DNA from: Paenibacillus lycopersici
Lineage (GTDB): Bacteria; Bacillota; Bacilli; Paenibacillales; Paenibacillaceae
Length of the DNA: 64,000 bases
Reading direction: 5' to 3'
Assembly (NCBI RefSeq): GCF_010119935.1
Contig: NZ_CP048209.1
Coordinates: 6,100,001 to 6,164,000 of the forward strand
The translations under genes and the position numbers were made by a program. The notes below the pieces were generated by a model. That model was not told where the DNA came from, ran no database searches, and was given only the letters and a program-made list of their open reading frames with translations. Positions within the stretch are counted from its first letter, which is position 1. The number at the start of each line of letters is the position of its first letter. Below are positions 33,743 to 44,326 of this stretch, piece by piece.

Positions 33743-35627
33743 ATGAATCCTCCCTTTTTATGTTCGAGTCTCTTTTATTGTAAGCGTGTTCATTGGATAA
33801 GTAAGGGAGGTCTCTTTTGTTTTTACCGTGTGCGTTTTTGTCTCTTAGTTCGACATCTACAATCGGAAGCCGCATCATTACGCGCGTTCCCTCTCCCCAG
33901 ATGCTGTCGATTTCGAGTCCGTATGCCGGACCGTAGGTGAGCCGCAGCAGCGTGTTGATGTTCTTGATGGCAAAATTGCTTCCGGCCCGGAGCGCTTCGC
34001 CGTCCTGCAGCGCGTCGCGGATTTCCGCAAGCTTGTCCTGCCGCATGCCGACGCCGTCGTCGGACACGACGAAGAGCAGCCCGTCCTCTACCCGCTTCCA
34101 TTCCACCGTTACTTTCCCGCGTCCCCTCTTCTTCTCGATGCCATGGAAAATGGCGTTCTCCACAATCGGCTGAAACGCGAATTTCAGCACCTCGCAATCC
34201 AGCAGCTCATGATCCGCGGTTAGCGAGAGCGCCACCCGGCTGCCGAAACGCGTCTGCTGAATGTCGCAGTAATGCTCGATCAGGGCGATCACCTCGCTGA
34301 CCTTCACGAACTCCCGGCCTTCGTTCAGGCTGATCCGGAAGTAGCTCGACAGCGAGTGAATCATCGTATCCAGTTCCTTGACCTTATATAACTTCGCAAT
34401 CCAATGAATGGAATCGAGGGTATTGTACAGAAAATGCGCGTTAATTTGCGAAGCGAACATCTTAAGCTGCAGCTCCTGCTGGAGCAGCCGCTGCACGTAG
34501 AGCTCGTCGATCAGCTCCTTGATGCGGGCGATCATCGTATTGAAACCGCGCGACAGCAGGCCGAACTCGTCCTTGCGGTTCGCGTCGATCTGGATTTCGA
34601 AGTTGCCGCTCCGCGCTTCCTGCATCCCCTTCAGCAGGCGCCGCACCGGCTTGTTCAGCTGCCAGGCCGCGAACAAGGCGTAGCCGAGCGCGACGGCCAT
34701 GAAGCCCACCGCCAGGTAGAACGTGAACCAGCCGAGCACGCGCGATTCCTGGACGAGCGCCTTCTCCGGGACGAGACCGACCAGGCTCCAGCCGTTCGCG
34801 AGCTGCGCATGCGTTACCATCATCCGTTCGCTGCCGATCATTTGCGTGTCGATGGATGAAGCCGACTGCGGCATCTTGAACGGAATCGCCGACAGCAATT
34901 GGTCCGGCGCGCGGCTGCCGATGATGCGGTTCTCCGCGTCCACGAGCATGGAGCTTCCCACTTTGCCCAGGTTGATCTGCGACAGAATCGTCTCCGGATC
35001 GATCTCGATCAGCATGACGCCGATAACCCGGTTCAGATTGTTCATGTCCTTGATCGCCCTGCCGAAGCAGAAGACCGGTTCCTCCCAGCGATCGTCGGCC
35101 CAAGGCTGCCGAATGAGCCCCTTGCGCATGCCGAACCAGACGACCTTGCCGTCGCCGGCAACGATGTCCCGGTACCAGTCCGTCGTGCGGATCGCCGACG
35201 TCGTGGCCGGCATCGATTGATACCCCGTGGAGTATTTGTACGAATTGGCATACTCGCCGAAGATGTACAGATTAATCAGGTCGTTCTTCGTATTGAGCTG
35301 GTTGGCGATGAACTCGCCGATGTCCTTATTCGTCTCTTCCCGGTCGTAATTGTCCACGAAATCGTCTTTGATCCCCTTCTGGAGCTTCTTGTTCCCGAGC
35401 AGATAGAAGGATCTCGTGCTGTACTCCTCCATAATGAGGTCGAGCCGCTCGCCGGACTGCTGAATCGCCTGCTGCGTGATGTAGCCGACCTTGTCCTGGA
35501 TAATGCGCGTGGATTTGTGGTAGAAATAGTACCCCATGAATGCGATGCTGACGGAAATGCCGACGAAGCATAGCAAGAACAAGCGGTGTCCAACGGAGGT
35601 CCAATTAAACTTCGGCAGCCATTTCAT
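33723..35627 (-). CDS. YesM-like sensor histidine kinase
   Basis: 634 residues. TM1 about 13-32 (RLFLLCFVGISVSIAFMGYYF), ~270-residue extracytoplasmic dCache-like sensor, TM2 around 300-320 (FYLAVGFMAVALGYALFAAWQ), HAMP (LNKPVRRLLKGMQEARSGNFEIQID), His-kinase box with phospho-acceptor His in FASQINAHFLYNTLDSIHW, then N box (PIVENAIFHGIEKKRGRG) and G1 (VVSDDGVGMRQ). The last ~35 residues are low complexity and overlap the next gene. It phosphorylates the adjacent YesN regulator. Confidence 0.94.
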   Translation of the reverse strand: MKWLPKFNWTSVGHRLFLLCFVGISVSIAFMGYYFYHKSTRIIQDKVGYITQQAIQQSGERLDLIMEEYSTRSFYLLGNKKLQKGIKDDFVDNYDREETNKDIGEFIANQLNTKNDLINLYIFGEYANSYKYSTGYQSMPATTSAIRTTDWYRDIVAGDGKVVWFGMRKGLIRQPWADDRWEEPVFCFGRAIKDMNNLNRVIGVMLIEIDPETILSQINLGKVGSSMLVDAENRIIGSRAPDQLLSAIPFKMPQSASSIDTQMIGSERMMVTHAQLANGWSLVGLVPEKALVQESRVLGWFTFYLAVGFMAVALGYALFAAWQLNKPVRRLLKGMQEARSGNFEIQIDANRKDEFGLLSRGFNTMIARIKELIDELYVQRLLQQELQLKMFASQINAHFLYNTLDSIHWIAKLYKVKELDTMIHSLSSYFRISLNEGREFVKVSEVIALIEHYCDIQQTRFGSRVALSLTADHELLDCEVLKFAFQPIVENAIFHGIEKKRGRGKVTVEWKRVEDGLLFVVSDDGVGMRQDKLAEIRDALQDGEALRAGSNFAIKNINTLLRLTYGPAYGLEIDSIWGEGTRVMMRLPIVDVELRDKNAHGKNKRDLPYLSNEHAYNKRDSNIKREDSYEMETQ

Positions 35628-35642
35628 GTGCGCATCTCCTTC

Positions 35643-37265
35643 TCACAAGCCGTAGTCCCGGAACTGCGCCGGGGTAATCCCTTCGGATTCCTTGAACATT
35701 TTCGTAAAATGACGGATATCGGTATAGCCGAGCTGGCCGGCGATTTCGTAAATTTTGAGCGGCGTCTCCTTGAGCAGACGTTTCGCTGTCTCGATGCGGG
35801 ATTGAAGGACGTATTTGCTGAACGTTTCGCCCATTTCTTCGCGGAAAATCTTGCTGAAGTACGAGTGATTCAAGTACAGGTGCGCGGCGACGTCGTTCAT
35901 CGTCACGATCTTGCCGCGGTTGGCTTCGATATATTGGAGCGCGCGCTCGACGATCCACTTGCGGTTACGAACCGGGCGGTCGCCCGGCATCGCGCGGGAC
36001 AGGTTTTCAAGCAGGACGTTCTCGAACGCATCCGCCGTGGCCGGCGGCAGCTTGAGCGGCTCGGACGCGGCGGGTTCCCCGCATTGCGAGCGGCGATGCA
36101 GCGCGTCGCATTTCTGGTTGACGTTCTGGAAGAGCAGCTTGAGTCCCCGCCGGATCGTCAAGGGCAAATGGCTTGCCCGGCTGGCGCGAATATGCTCGCC
36201 CAGCTCCCGGACGAGCTGCTCGATCAGCTTGGCGTCGGCCATCCTCAGCGCGGAGGCGAATCGTCCGTCCCAGCCGGCCGGACCGCAGTACGGCAGATCC
36301 GTCTGCATGGCGGAGGCGAGCGATTCGGCTCCGCGCAGGCTGCCTCCGCCTTCGTAGAACCAATGCGCGGCGGCGTGCAGCGCTTCCTCGAGCATGACCG
36401 AGAGCCGGCCGATGTCCGCCTCCCTGGAATAGCCGACGCTGATGCGCAAGCCGAGCATCCGTCCGACTTCCTCGATCAGACCGGGAAGCTCGCCCGCGAC
36501 GCCGGGCTGCCCGCCGCCGGCCGAACCGTTATCGGTATGCAGCATCGCCACGTCCGCTTCGCCCGACGTCTTCCCGTTGTGGATCGGGAACGCGACGGCC
36601 GGGCCGAACCGGCTCCCGGTCTCCTCGAGCATGTTGCACAGCGCGTACAGCATAAGGGCGCGATCCCGGTCGTTCTCCGCCTTGTCCCCCCAATCGACGA
36701 TTTTCGCGACGAACGTGCGGATCCGGCCCGGCTCCAGCTCGACCTGGAGCGCTTTCATCTGCTCCGTCAGCCAGCCCGGCGAATACGGCGCTTCGGTCAG
36801 CAGCATATCGAACAAGCGCTGCCTGGCAAGGAACAGCGTCTCGCGCGCCGACCGCGCGAGCCGGTTCATTTCGGACTCCGCCTGCCGTTTCTGTTTCAGT
36901 TCCTGCACGCAGCGGCGAATGACGCTCAACATGTTCTGCTCGTGAATCGGCTTCAGCACGTAATCGAACGCGCCGTTCTTCAAGGCGGTCCGGGCGTATT
37001 CGAAATCGCTGTAGCCGCTCATGATAATCACTTCCGACGACATCTTCTGCTCTCGCAGGCTCTTCAGAAACGTAATCCCATCCATGCCGGGCATGACAAT
37101 ATCCGTGATGACGATATCCGGGGAATGGCTCTCCATGAACCGCATGGCCTCTTCGCCGTCCGCCGCTTCTCCCGACAGCCGGATGCCTTCATTCGCCCAG
37201 TCGATCGTCTCGCAAAGCCCTCTCCGAATCCATTGCTCGTCCTCCACAACCAATAAAGAAAACAT
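35643..37265 (-). CDS. YesN-like response regulator
   Basis: 540 residues. Receiver domain: LLVVEDEQWIRRG acidic pair, phospho-acceptor Asp in DIVITDIVMPGMDG, switch Ser in IIMSGYSDF and Lys in YVLKPIHEQ. A ~290-residue linker precedes the AraC HTH (VTMNDVAAHLYLNHSYFSKIFREEMGETFSKYV, LKIYEIAGQLGYTDIRHFTKMFKESEGITPAQFRDYG). First gene of the operon RR-HK-SBP-LacF-LacG, so the system likely activates its own transporter. A cre-like site sits just ahead of its start. Confidence 0.95.
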   Translation of the reverse strand: MFSLLVVEDEQWIRRGLCETIDWANEGIRLSGEAADGEEAMRFMESHSPDIVITDIVMPGMDGITFLKSLREQKMSSEVIIMSGYSDFEYARTALKNGAFDYVLKPIHEQNMLSVIRRCVQELKQKRQAESEMNRLARSARETLFLARQRLFDMLLTEAPYSPGWLTEQMKALQVELEPGRIRTFVAKIVDWGDKAENDRDRALMLYALCNMLEETGSRFGPAVAFPIHNGKTSGEADVAMLHTDNGSAGGGQPGVAGELPGLIEEVGRMLGLRISVGYSREADIGRLSVMLEEALHAAAHWFYEGGGSLRGAESLASAMQTDLPYCGPAGWDGRFASALRMADAKLIEQLVRELGEHIRASRASHLPLTIRRGLKLLFQNVNQKCDALHRRSQCGEPAASEPLKLPPATADAFENVLLENLSRAMPGDRPVRNRKWIVERALQYIEANRGKIVTMNDVAAHLYLNHSYFSKIFREEMGETFSKYVLQSRIETAKRLLKETPLKIYEIAGQLGYTDIRHFTKMFKESEGITPAQFRDYGL

Positions 37266-37281
37266 AGTTTCACCCTTTCTT

Positions 37282-37295
37282 TGAATTCGTTTTCA
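37282..37295. promoter_or_regulatory. cre-like CcpA site
   Basis: TGAATTCGTTTTCA, one mismatch from TGWAANCGNTNWCA on either strand reading, placed 17-30 nt upstream of the YesN start codon, where CcpA would block transcription of the sugar operon. Confidence 0.5.
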
Positions 37296-37630
37296 TAAAG
37301 TTGCCAAACAGGCTGCTTCAATGACCAGAAGAAGGATGGCCCAGAGCTGGCCGAAGCAAGAAACAAGGTTAAATTCGGTGATGCAGAAGCCCTCTACAGC
37401 GTTCTGTCCAGATCAGCGAAGTGATGTACAGAGTTACCCATTAATGTAGCACATGCCCCCTTTACCGCGCATCTAAATTTATGTTAAGCCCTTAACCTAT
37501 ACTTCAATATTACGCCACCGCACGCGGTGACGCACATCGCTCCGGCCGATTCCGATATCCGCCCAACGCAAAAACGCCCCGGTCAAGGTCACGAATGACC
37601 CTGCTCGAGGCGTTCCGGCGTGCATCGCGT
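37296..37630. other. Gap upstream of the YesN operon
   Basis: It contains the presumed promoter of the five-gene sugar operon and the terminator of the TIM-barrel gene (37569-37614). No ORF is supported. Confidence 0.5.
37569..37614 (-). terminator. Terminator of the TIM-barrel gene
   Basis: A ~19-bp imperfect stem (AACGCC...GGTCA with TGACC...GGCGTT) followed on the minus strand by TTTTTGCG, 17 nt after the stop. Confidence 0.85.
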
Positions 37631-38503
37631 TTATTTGAAATACTTCTCCAAGTGACGGGCGGCAGTCTCGATGCCTTGCTTCTCCGCTTCCAGGGAGCCC
37701 CAGAAACGGTGATCTTCCAGCTCGATGCTGACTGCGCCTTGGTAGCCGAGCCGCTCGAGACGGACGGCAACCTTGCCCCAGTCCACTTCGCCGTGACCCG
37801 GGATCGTATAGCGCCAGGAGCCTTCGGAGAAGCCGTATTTCGCGCCGAAGGTCGCTTCCAGCACGCCGCACTCGTACAGCTCGTCATGCAGAATTTCGGT
37901 GTCCTTGCCGTGAACGTGGTTGATCCGTTCGCCGAATTCGCCGAGCGCGCGGATGTAATCGATGCCCAGGCGAACCATGTGGGACGGGTCGTAGTTCAAG
38001 CCGAAATGCCGCGAAGGAATCGCGTTGAACATCGCTCTCCACATCTCCGGCGTGCAGCCGAGCGTCGGATAGTGCGGCGCGGGTCCCGGCCAGCCTTCGA
38101 TGGCGATGTAGACGCCTTGTTGTTCCGCATGCTTGACGACTTCCGGGAACGAATCCTTGAAGAGCTCGAAGCCTTCCTTGCGCGGCAGCGTATGATCTTC
38201 AGGCACGAGGCACATGAACAGCACGCGGCCGCCCAGCGCCGCGATATCCGAAATTTCCTTCTTCGCCGATTCCACCGCGTTCGCGCGGCGCGCATCGTCC
38301 CGGCTCAGCAGTTGTCCCGTGTAATGCGCGTCGATGGTACCGAACCCTAAGCCTTCCGCTTCGCAAGCCGCCTTCCATTCCGGCGTCAGACGCGGCAAAT
38401 CCAGGACGTCAAGACCGGCCTGCTTGGCCAGCTTTGCCGTGAATTCCATCCCTTCCGCCCCGATTTTGGGCGGGATCCGCATACCCAGTTTGACATTAAT
38501 CAT
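37631..38503 (-). CDS. Sugar phosphate isomerase/epimerase family TIM barrel
   Basis: 290 residues from ATG 38503 (GAGGAGG 10 nt upstream). Xylose-isomerase-like (AP_endonuc_2) fold: metal ligands expected from Glu in IAIEGWPG, Asp/His in LNYDPSHMVRLG, His in INHVHGKDTE, and Glu in AVSIELEDHRF. HVHGKD and YDPSH are hallmarks of this family of divalent metal isomerases/epimerases. Adjacent to the sugar importer, so it probably acts on an imported sugar derivative; substrate unknown. Confidence 0.93.
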   Translation of the reverse strand: MINVKLGMRIPPKIGAEGMEFTAKLAKQAGLDVLDLPRLTPEWKAACEAEGLGFGTIDAHYTGQLLSRDDARRANAVESAKKEISDIAALGGRVLFMCLVPEDHTLPRKEGFELFKDSFPEVVKHAEQQGVYIAIEGWPGPAPHYPTLGCTPEMWRAMFNAIPSRHFGLNYDPSHMVRLGIDYIRALGEFGERINHVHGKDTEILHDELYECGVLEATFGAKYGFSEGSWRYTIPGHGEVDWGKVAVRLERLGYQGAVSIELEDHRFWGSLEAEKQGIETAARHLEKYFK

Positions 38504-38738
38504 ACCGTTTATTCCTCCTCGGATGAGATCATGTAATCGCTTCAAAACCGATTATATACCAGCTCGCCCGGAAAGATAGTCTTTGGCGGAATCTTGCAGG
38601 TTTTGGAAGCGCTTGAGGCGGCTAGTGCGGGGTGCAATCTGACCCTCGATCTTAGTTGGCCCGTTGGTAGTCATTGAATTCACGTATCCGCTACGGGATG
38701 CGGCATTTCACGAAAGACGGAATTTCCCATGGCTAGGA

Positions 38739-41288
38739 ATTTCAATACTACGCATCCGCACGGGATGCGACGACCGGTAGCTTCACTGGCGGCCGGGGCG
38801 GCTGATTTCAATCCACGCATCCGCACGGGATGCGACGATGCGCTGATGCCCATGCGTTCTGCGTCCCGTAATTTCAATCCACGCATCCGCACGGGATGCG
38901 ACCGGTATCATTGCCATATTCACCGTTTAACGATGTATTTCAATCCACGCATCCGCACGGGATGCGACTTTGGATGCATGGAACTTTAATACGAATGCGG
39001 TATTTCAATCCACGCATCCGCACGGGATGCGACGTCGACGGCCGCGTTATTGACTGTCTTCGTAAGATTTCAATCCACGCATCCGCACGGGATGCGACAT
39101 CAAAATGAGCCCGTCGAAGTTCATCACACACAAATTTCAATCCACGCATCCGCACGGGATGCGACCCAACTCATACCCATTCCCCCTAATGGATCGGAAT
39201 TTCAATCCACGCATCCGCACGGGATGCGACGAAAAACGGACAAGACGATGCGGTCGCTGCGGTCATTTCAATCCACGCATCCGCACGGGATGCGACGGTA
39301 TCCTCGGCCAGATCTTCGGCATTCGAATCGGATTTCAATCCACGCATCCGCACGGGATGCGACTCAACGGGACGTTGATCGACGGACTCTCCGATGGTAT
39401 TTCAATCCACGCATCCGCACGGGATGCGACGGCGAAGTTGAACAACCAGACATGATGTTACTCGAAATTTCAATCCACGCATCCGCACGGGATGCGACGA
39501 CATTTCCGTTATGCTTAAAAAAGGTTCGGGCGATTTCAATCCACGCATCCGCACGGGATGCGACAATGACGATAATGCGCGAAATTGCAACAATGATCAT
39601 TTCAATCCACGCATCCGCACGGGATGCGACTGTTGCCTGGCACAAATGTATCTCTGATCGTCGAATTTCAATCCACGCATCCGCACGGGATGCGACTCAG
39701 ACAGGGATCGTCGGAAACAGATACGCAGGCATTTCAATCCACGCATCCGCACGGGATGCGACGAGCAAGGCATCTGTCAATCTTCCAAACTATGTTATTT
39801 CAATCCACGCATCCGCACGGGATGCGACATGAAAGGGATTGATGGATAATGGTCGATGTGCCATTTCAATCCACGCATCCGCACGGGATGCGACGGAACG
39901 CATTCCAGCAACGGCAGCGACTTTGTTACAATTTCAATCCACGCATCCGCACGGGATGCGACTAAAGGCGAAGATTAAGCGTAACCTATCGGACGATTTC
40001 AATCCACGCATCCGCACGGGATGCGACTTGGGAGAAAGATTTATTACGAAATCGGCACAGGATTTCAATCCACGCATCCGCACGGGATGCGACTTCGCCA
40101 GAAACAGGTTTGGCAATGGCAACGATATTTCAATCCACGCATCCGCACGGGATGCGACGGTGAGTGTGCTGATGGACACCGGCAAGGTGACGGAATTTCA
40201 ATCCACGCATCCGCACGGGATGCGACCCGTTGTCCTGGAGCGTTTTCGACAATAGTTCTTATTTCAATCCACGCATCCGCACGGGATGCGACGATGGCGC
40301 TTATGTCGTGTATGTCAGCGATACCGAAATTTCAATCCACGCATCCGCACGGGATGCGACAAGCAACGAAAAGAAATCCTGATGGATTACGACGATTTCA
40401 ATCCACGCATCCGCACGGGATGCGACGTTTATTGCGGCTTCCCGCGACGATCTCCCTTCATATATTTCAATCCACGCATCCGCACGGGATGCGACGTCGT
40501 TCGTTAACCCAAATCAGTATGGCTCGACGATTTCAATCCACGCATCCGCACGGGATGCGACACAAATTTACGCAAATGGATTGGCTGGAGTATCTGATTT
40601 CAATCCACGCATCCGCACGGGATGCGACGATTAAATGCGATCATTGTGGCGGAGATGTCGTTACATTTCAATCCACGCATCCGCACGGGATGCGACGTCG
40701 CGGAAGCGCGGAAACGGCTCAAGGAAAACGATTTCAATCCACGCATCCGCACGGGATGCGACGCAGGCGTTCCTACACTGCCGCAGCCAACAGCAATTTC
40801 AATCCACGCATCCGCACGGGATGCGACGCATAGAAGTAGTGCAGCCGATCAGGAGTGTTGAATTTCAATCCACGCATCCGCACGGGATGCGACTCGACGG
40901 AATGGACTGTAGGCGATGGCGTATATATTTCAATCCACGCATCCGCACGGGATGCGACATCGGCGCTATCAACGGAATCGGCGTGCGGTAAAATTTCAAT
41001 CCACGCATCCGCACGGGATGCGACTTGAAGTCAGTCGGATGAACATTCGCTGAATACGATTTCAATCCACGCATCCGCACGGGATGCGACATGTACGTGG
41101 AGCCGTGAGGCGAATCTGGTGCTTATTTCAATCCACGCATCCGCACGGGATGCGACGAAACCGAACGCTTCAACAACGACATGCTAAATATTTCAATCCA
41201 CGCATCCGCACGGGATGCGACTCCGAAAGCAACAGCCGGAATGGAAGTATATTTCGATTTCAATCCACGCATCCGCACGGGATGCGAC
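38739..41288 (-). CRISPR. Type I-C CRISPR array 1 (39 repeats, 38 spacers)
   Basis: Thirty-eight identical 32-bp repeats plus one decayed repeat (38739-38771, one inserted base). On the minus strand, the crRNA sense, the repeat starts GTCGCATCCCGTGCGG and ends ATGCGTGGATTGAAAT, with a 7-bp stem CGCATCC/GGATGCG around the loop CGTGC; the 3' handle TGGATTGAAAT is that of type I-C. Spacers are 33-37 bp. The decayed copy at the left marks the old, leader-distal end. The leader lies to the right, beside cas2. First consensus repeat 38805-38836, last 41257-41288. Spacer 40094-40126 also occurs in array 2. Confidence 0.99.
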
Positions 41289-41466
41289 AGCGATTTTCAA
41301 CCAAAATCGATTGTTTCAAACAATATTTTGGTTGAAAGTTTCATTATATTAAAGAAATAATTAGTTTTCAGTTCGAATATCACTTTTTAACTGATAACCT
41401 GCTAGTTTCTTGGTGCGAATCTCCCTGTAAATCCATGTGAGCTTCACATTCGCACCTCGTTTCGCA
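41289..41466 (-). promoter_or_regulatory. Leader of array 1
   Basis: AT-rich sequence between cas2 and the newest repeat. Next to the repeat is AGCGATTTTCAA, shared with the array 2 leader, then a nested cruciform (CAACCAAAAT/ATTTTGGTTG enclosing ATTGTTT/AAACAAT). Farther out, 41412-41456 is a 45-bp module bounded by GGTGCGAAT / ATTCGCACC with CATGTGAGCTTCACAT inside, also conserved in the second leader. Confidence 0.85.
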
Positions 41467-41766
41467 CTATAGAATCAATGGTCCTTCTAAATCAATCGAA
41501 GCTTTCGCTCCTACATGCTCCACTTTGTTTTTGTAATTGTTGCCCAACTGGTAGAACCGTAGACTATCCTGATGAACGTCAATAACTTCAAGTAATTTCA
41601 ACTTCAATTGTGCTAACTGTGCTGCATCGACTACGCATTCGAAAACCGAATTTTGTACGCGCTGACCAACATTCTGGCATATTTTAGATACCTGGCGAAG
41701 TCTTCGCTGTCCGGTATTGCTAGTTGTATTCACATCATAAGTAACCAATACTAGCAGGATATTCAC
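41467..41766 (-). CDS. cas2: Cas2
   Basis: 99 residues. Ferredoxin-like fold with the N-terminal Asp of NILLVLVTYDVNTT, RQVSKICQNVGQRVQNSVFECVVDAAQ and a C-terminal beta strand. It forms the Cas1-Cas2 integrase that inserts spacers at the leader end. It directly follows cas1 (stop and start abut) and is the last gene before the leader of array 1. Confidence 0.98.
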   Translation of the reverse strand: MNILLVLVTYDVNTTSNTGQRRLRQVSKICQNVGQRVQNSVFECVVDAAQLAQLKLKLLEVIDVHQDSLRFYQLGNNYKNKVEHVGAKASIDLEGPLIL

Positions 41767-42798
41767 CTACTTCCACAGGAATGGTGGATATTCATCCAAA
41801 TCATTACGCAAGTATCTGGCCAATAATAAAGCCTGTGCATGCATGACCAGCCCCCATGAAATATTCTCCGACAGATATGGGTGGCTAATCTTCTCTTGTT
41901 TCTTCGCTTGCCATGCAGTCAAAAATTTTTTTCTTGCCTCGTCCTTCATAAGGACGGCACCATTTTCTTTAGTCAGAAAATCGTCTTTATTAACCACCCG
42001 TTTATTAATGAGCGACAACACAAACCGATCTGCATATACACCGCGCAGCTCTTCCATCATATCCAATGCCAAGGAGGCCCGTCCTGGCCGATCACGGTGA
42101 AGAAATCCGACATAGGCGTCCAAACCGACACCTTCAAGTGCTGCCGCCACATCATTGGCTAGCAGCGAATAAGCGAAGGAAAGCATGGCATTTACGTTAT
42201 CGAGCGGTGGTCTCCGAGAGCGGGAATGAAAATAGAAATCTTCTTTTTGCTGCAGGATCATCGCATCCAACAGCTTGTTGTAACATACAGCTGCCAGGCC
42301 TTCCAATCCTCGCAACCGTTGTAGATTGTCACACTCCCGCACCTCCTTGATGAAGCCGGATAGTTGCTGTGAAACGGTCTTAAAATGCGACACGTCAATC
42401 CGCATCGGGTAATCACGCGTCATCCTTTCAATCATCCATTTATGATTATAAATTTTCCCGATAATAAAGTTTCGTGCTATTAACGCCGATTGCAGCTCAT
42501 CTTCCGATAACGCGTATTGTCTCTTTCGAAGTACGACATTACCTCTGCTCTCACCAATCACTCTGGCAAGAAATCGGCCATTTGCCGTATAGAACGAAAT
42601 GGAGATATTGCGCTCTGCGCAATATCCCATTAGTGCCGGACTGGCTCCCGTGTATCCGAAGGAAATAATCGATTCCAAATTGTGTAATGGCAGCCTGCCT
42701 AATTTCTCCTCGTCTTTCAGCAGAACGATATTATCACCATCCAGCGATAAATACACGTCAGACTGTGTAATAAATAACGTATTAAGCAGTTTTTTCAT
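41767..42798 (-). CDS. cas1: Cas1 (type I-C)
   Basis: 343 residues. Metal-binding catalytic residues of the integrase are visible: Glu in GLEGLAAVCYNKLLDAM, His in YVGFLHRDRPGRASLALDMME and the Asp/Glu of the same stretch. N-terminal beta domain LFITQSDVYLSLDGDNIVLLKDEEKLGRLPLHNLESIISFGYTG shortened here. The start overlaps the cas4 stop by 4 nt. It inserts prespacers trimmed by Cas4. Confidence 0.98.
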   Translation of the reverse strand: MKKLLNTLFITQSDVYLSLDGDNIVLLKDEEKLGRLPLHNLESIISFGYTGASPALMGYCAERNISISFYTANGRFLARVIGESRGNVVLRKRQYALSEDELQSALIARNFIIGKIYNHKWMIERMTRDYPMRIDVSHFKTVSQQLSGFIKEVRECDNLQRLRGLEGLAAVCYNKLLDAMILQQKEDFYFHSRSRRPPLDNVNAMLSFAYSLLANDVAAALEGVGLDAYVGFLHRDRPGRASLALDMMEELRGVYADRFVLSLINKRVVNKDDFLTKENGAVLMKDEARKKFLTAWQAKKQEKISHPYLSENISWGLVMHAQALLLARYLRNDLDEYPPFLWK

Positions 42799-43454
42799 TC
42801 CTTGATTTTCCCTTCAACATAACTTTTCACAGATCGCTTGGTCATCATCTCTGGCATGCAAATATGAAGAAGAGAGCAGCTTTGACAGAAAGAACCGGGC
42901 GTTACTCGAGGCGTATATCTTCGTTTATAGTAATCTTGCATCTGAGCCACAACGAGTCTGACTTTATGCTTGATCGCTTCAGTAAGTTCCACTTCGATAC
43001 GATGCTTAATTTCGTTATAGAAGATAAATCCGGAATCTACATTGCAAAGTGTCATTTCTTCAAGGCAAATCGCTTGCGCAGCTAATTGCAAAATATCCTC
43101 TTCATTCCGCTTCGGTTTTCCTCGCTTATACTCCACTGGGTAAGGTATGTACCTTCCATCAGCCCCATGAACCTCAACTCCGCTTTCGTTCCGAACAAAC
43201 TCGACCACATCGCATACGCCCGTTAATTGAAGACGCTCTGACTTTACGGGCATCGCACGAACGACAAGCCGATCACCGCGTTTCTCTCTTGTAAACGGTT
43301 GATCGACTTTCCGATGAAGATGTTCACCTTCGATCGTCCTCACGTTCTCCGCCCATTGCTGTTCGATATGAATCAATGCCCATTGTCGCTTGCAGAACTG
43401 ATAATGTTGAATCCCTGACAACAATAAAAAGTCTTCGTCATCCTTATCTGCCAT
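42795..43454 (-). CDS. cas4: Cas4 nuclease (type I-C)
   Basis: 219 residues from ATG 43454; a TTG four codons upstream is possible. It overlaps the cas7c stop. Fe-S ligands: Cys in HYQFCKRQW and the C-terminal CQSCSLLHIC. PD-(D/E)XK residues lie in LTGVCDVVEF and YPVEYKRGKPK. In type I-C, Cas4 trims prespacers and selects the TTC PAM before Cas1-Cas2 integration. Confidence 0.97.
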   Translation of the reverse strand: MADKDDEDFLLLSGIQHYQFCKRQWALIHIEQQWAENVRTIEGEHLHRKVDQPFTREKRGDRLVVRAMPVKSERLQLTGVCDVVEFVRNESGVEVHGADGRYIPYPVEYKRGKPKRNEEDILQLAAQAICLEEMTLCNVDSGFIFYNEIKHRIEVELTEAIKHKVRLVVAQMQDYYKRRYTPRVTPGSFCQSCSLLHICMPEMMTKRSVKSYVEGKIKE

Positions 43455-44310
43455 CCAATTGCTCAACCTTCAATCCCTCTAAAGGCAACACAGTAAACTG
43501 GTAGTCGGTGTAGGCCTTCGGTTCCTCGACAAGCTTCTCTACCAACAACGAACGATGTACTTTCGCGGTAGAATATTGTCCCATCTTCGAGTGGTGCTCC
43601 CACCAAAATACCTTGTGAACCTCAAGACTTCCTTCCGGTCTGGCAGATGAAGCATCATTTTCGAACAACGTAATTAGAGCCTGTTTGATCTTGTCGGCGT
43701 CTTCATTCGTAAATCCTGTTTTCTCCGCCAATTGCGTATTGATGCTGCCATAGAACATGTAAACCCCGGAATCCACCCGATGCTTCATCCCCATCGTATC
43801 CGAGCCTCTCGACGCCCCCGCCTCGGAGTTGACGCTCTTCGTGATCTGCATGCTCGTGATATCGATTGGATCAATACTTGTCGCAGTATGAATGGATACC
43901 GGCCCCCTTACACCTACCGAAACTCCTCCGCCTGTGCTCTTATCCGCCTTAAAAGCAAACACTTGTCCAAAGCTGCGAACGTCCATCCACTCTCGGCAGG
44001 CGACGTTAGCAAATTCTTCGCTTGAAACGTTCTTCGATTTCAATAGCTTCTCAAGCTCGGCATTCGCATCTGCTCGCTCTCTCAAGCTGTTGAATGCATC
44101 CGATTTACGATCATTCGACTGAACGAAGATTGATTCTCCCATGTCTTGCAGCCGGTTGCGAATCTTCCGTTTCAGGGCCACATCCGAGATCTCGCCATGT
44201 CCGTCATAGTTCTGCCTAGGCCGGTTGCCATTCAATGGGTCTCCGTTCGGGTTAGCCTTAGTTACCGAAAGTATTACCGCAAAATCAATCTTCTTGGATA
44301 ATGTAGCCAT
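43444..44310 (-). CDS. cas7c: Cas7c (Csd2) Cascade backbone
   Basis: 288 residues from ATG 44310 (GGGGAG upstream; the open frame extends to 44466 inside cas8c). RAMP-type fold with the N-terminal FAVILSVTKANPNGDPLNGNRPRQNYDGHGEISDV typical of Csd2, and the conserved VGVRGPVSIHTATSIDPI. Several copies coat the crRNA spacer in the type I-C effector and displace every sixth base. Confidence 0.98.
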   Translation of the reverse strand: MATLSKKIDFAVILSVTKANPNGDPLNGNRPRQNYDGHGEISDVALKRKIRNRLQDMGESIFVQSNDRKSDAFNSLRERADANAELEKLLKSKNVSSEEFANVACREWMDVRSFGQVFAFKADKSTGGGVSVGVRGPVSIHTATSIDPIDITSMQITKSVNSEAGASRGSDTMGMKHRVDSGVYMFYGSINTQLAEKTGFTNEDADKIKQALITLFENDASSARPEGSLEVHKVFWWEHHSKMGQYSTAKVHRSLLVEKLVEEPKAYTDYQFTVLPLEGLKVEQLDGR

Positions 44311-44326
44311 GTCGATCTCCCCTTTT

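Noticed and set aside
39050..40833. Open frames with repeated STHPHGMR / SIHASARDAT / NPRIRTGCD peptides
   Set aside because: They are translations of the CRISPR repeats, not proteins; the same holds for 49999-50826 and 51618-52270.
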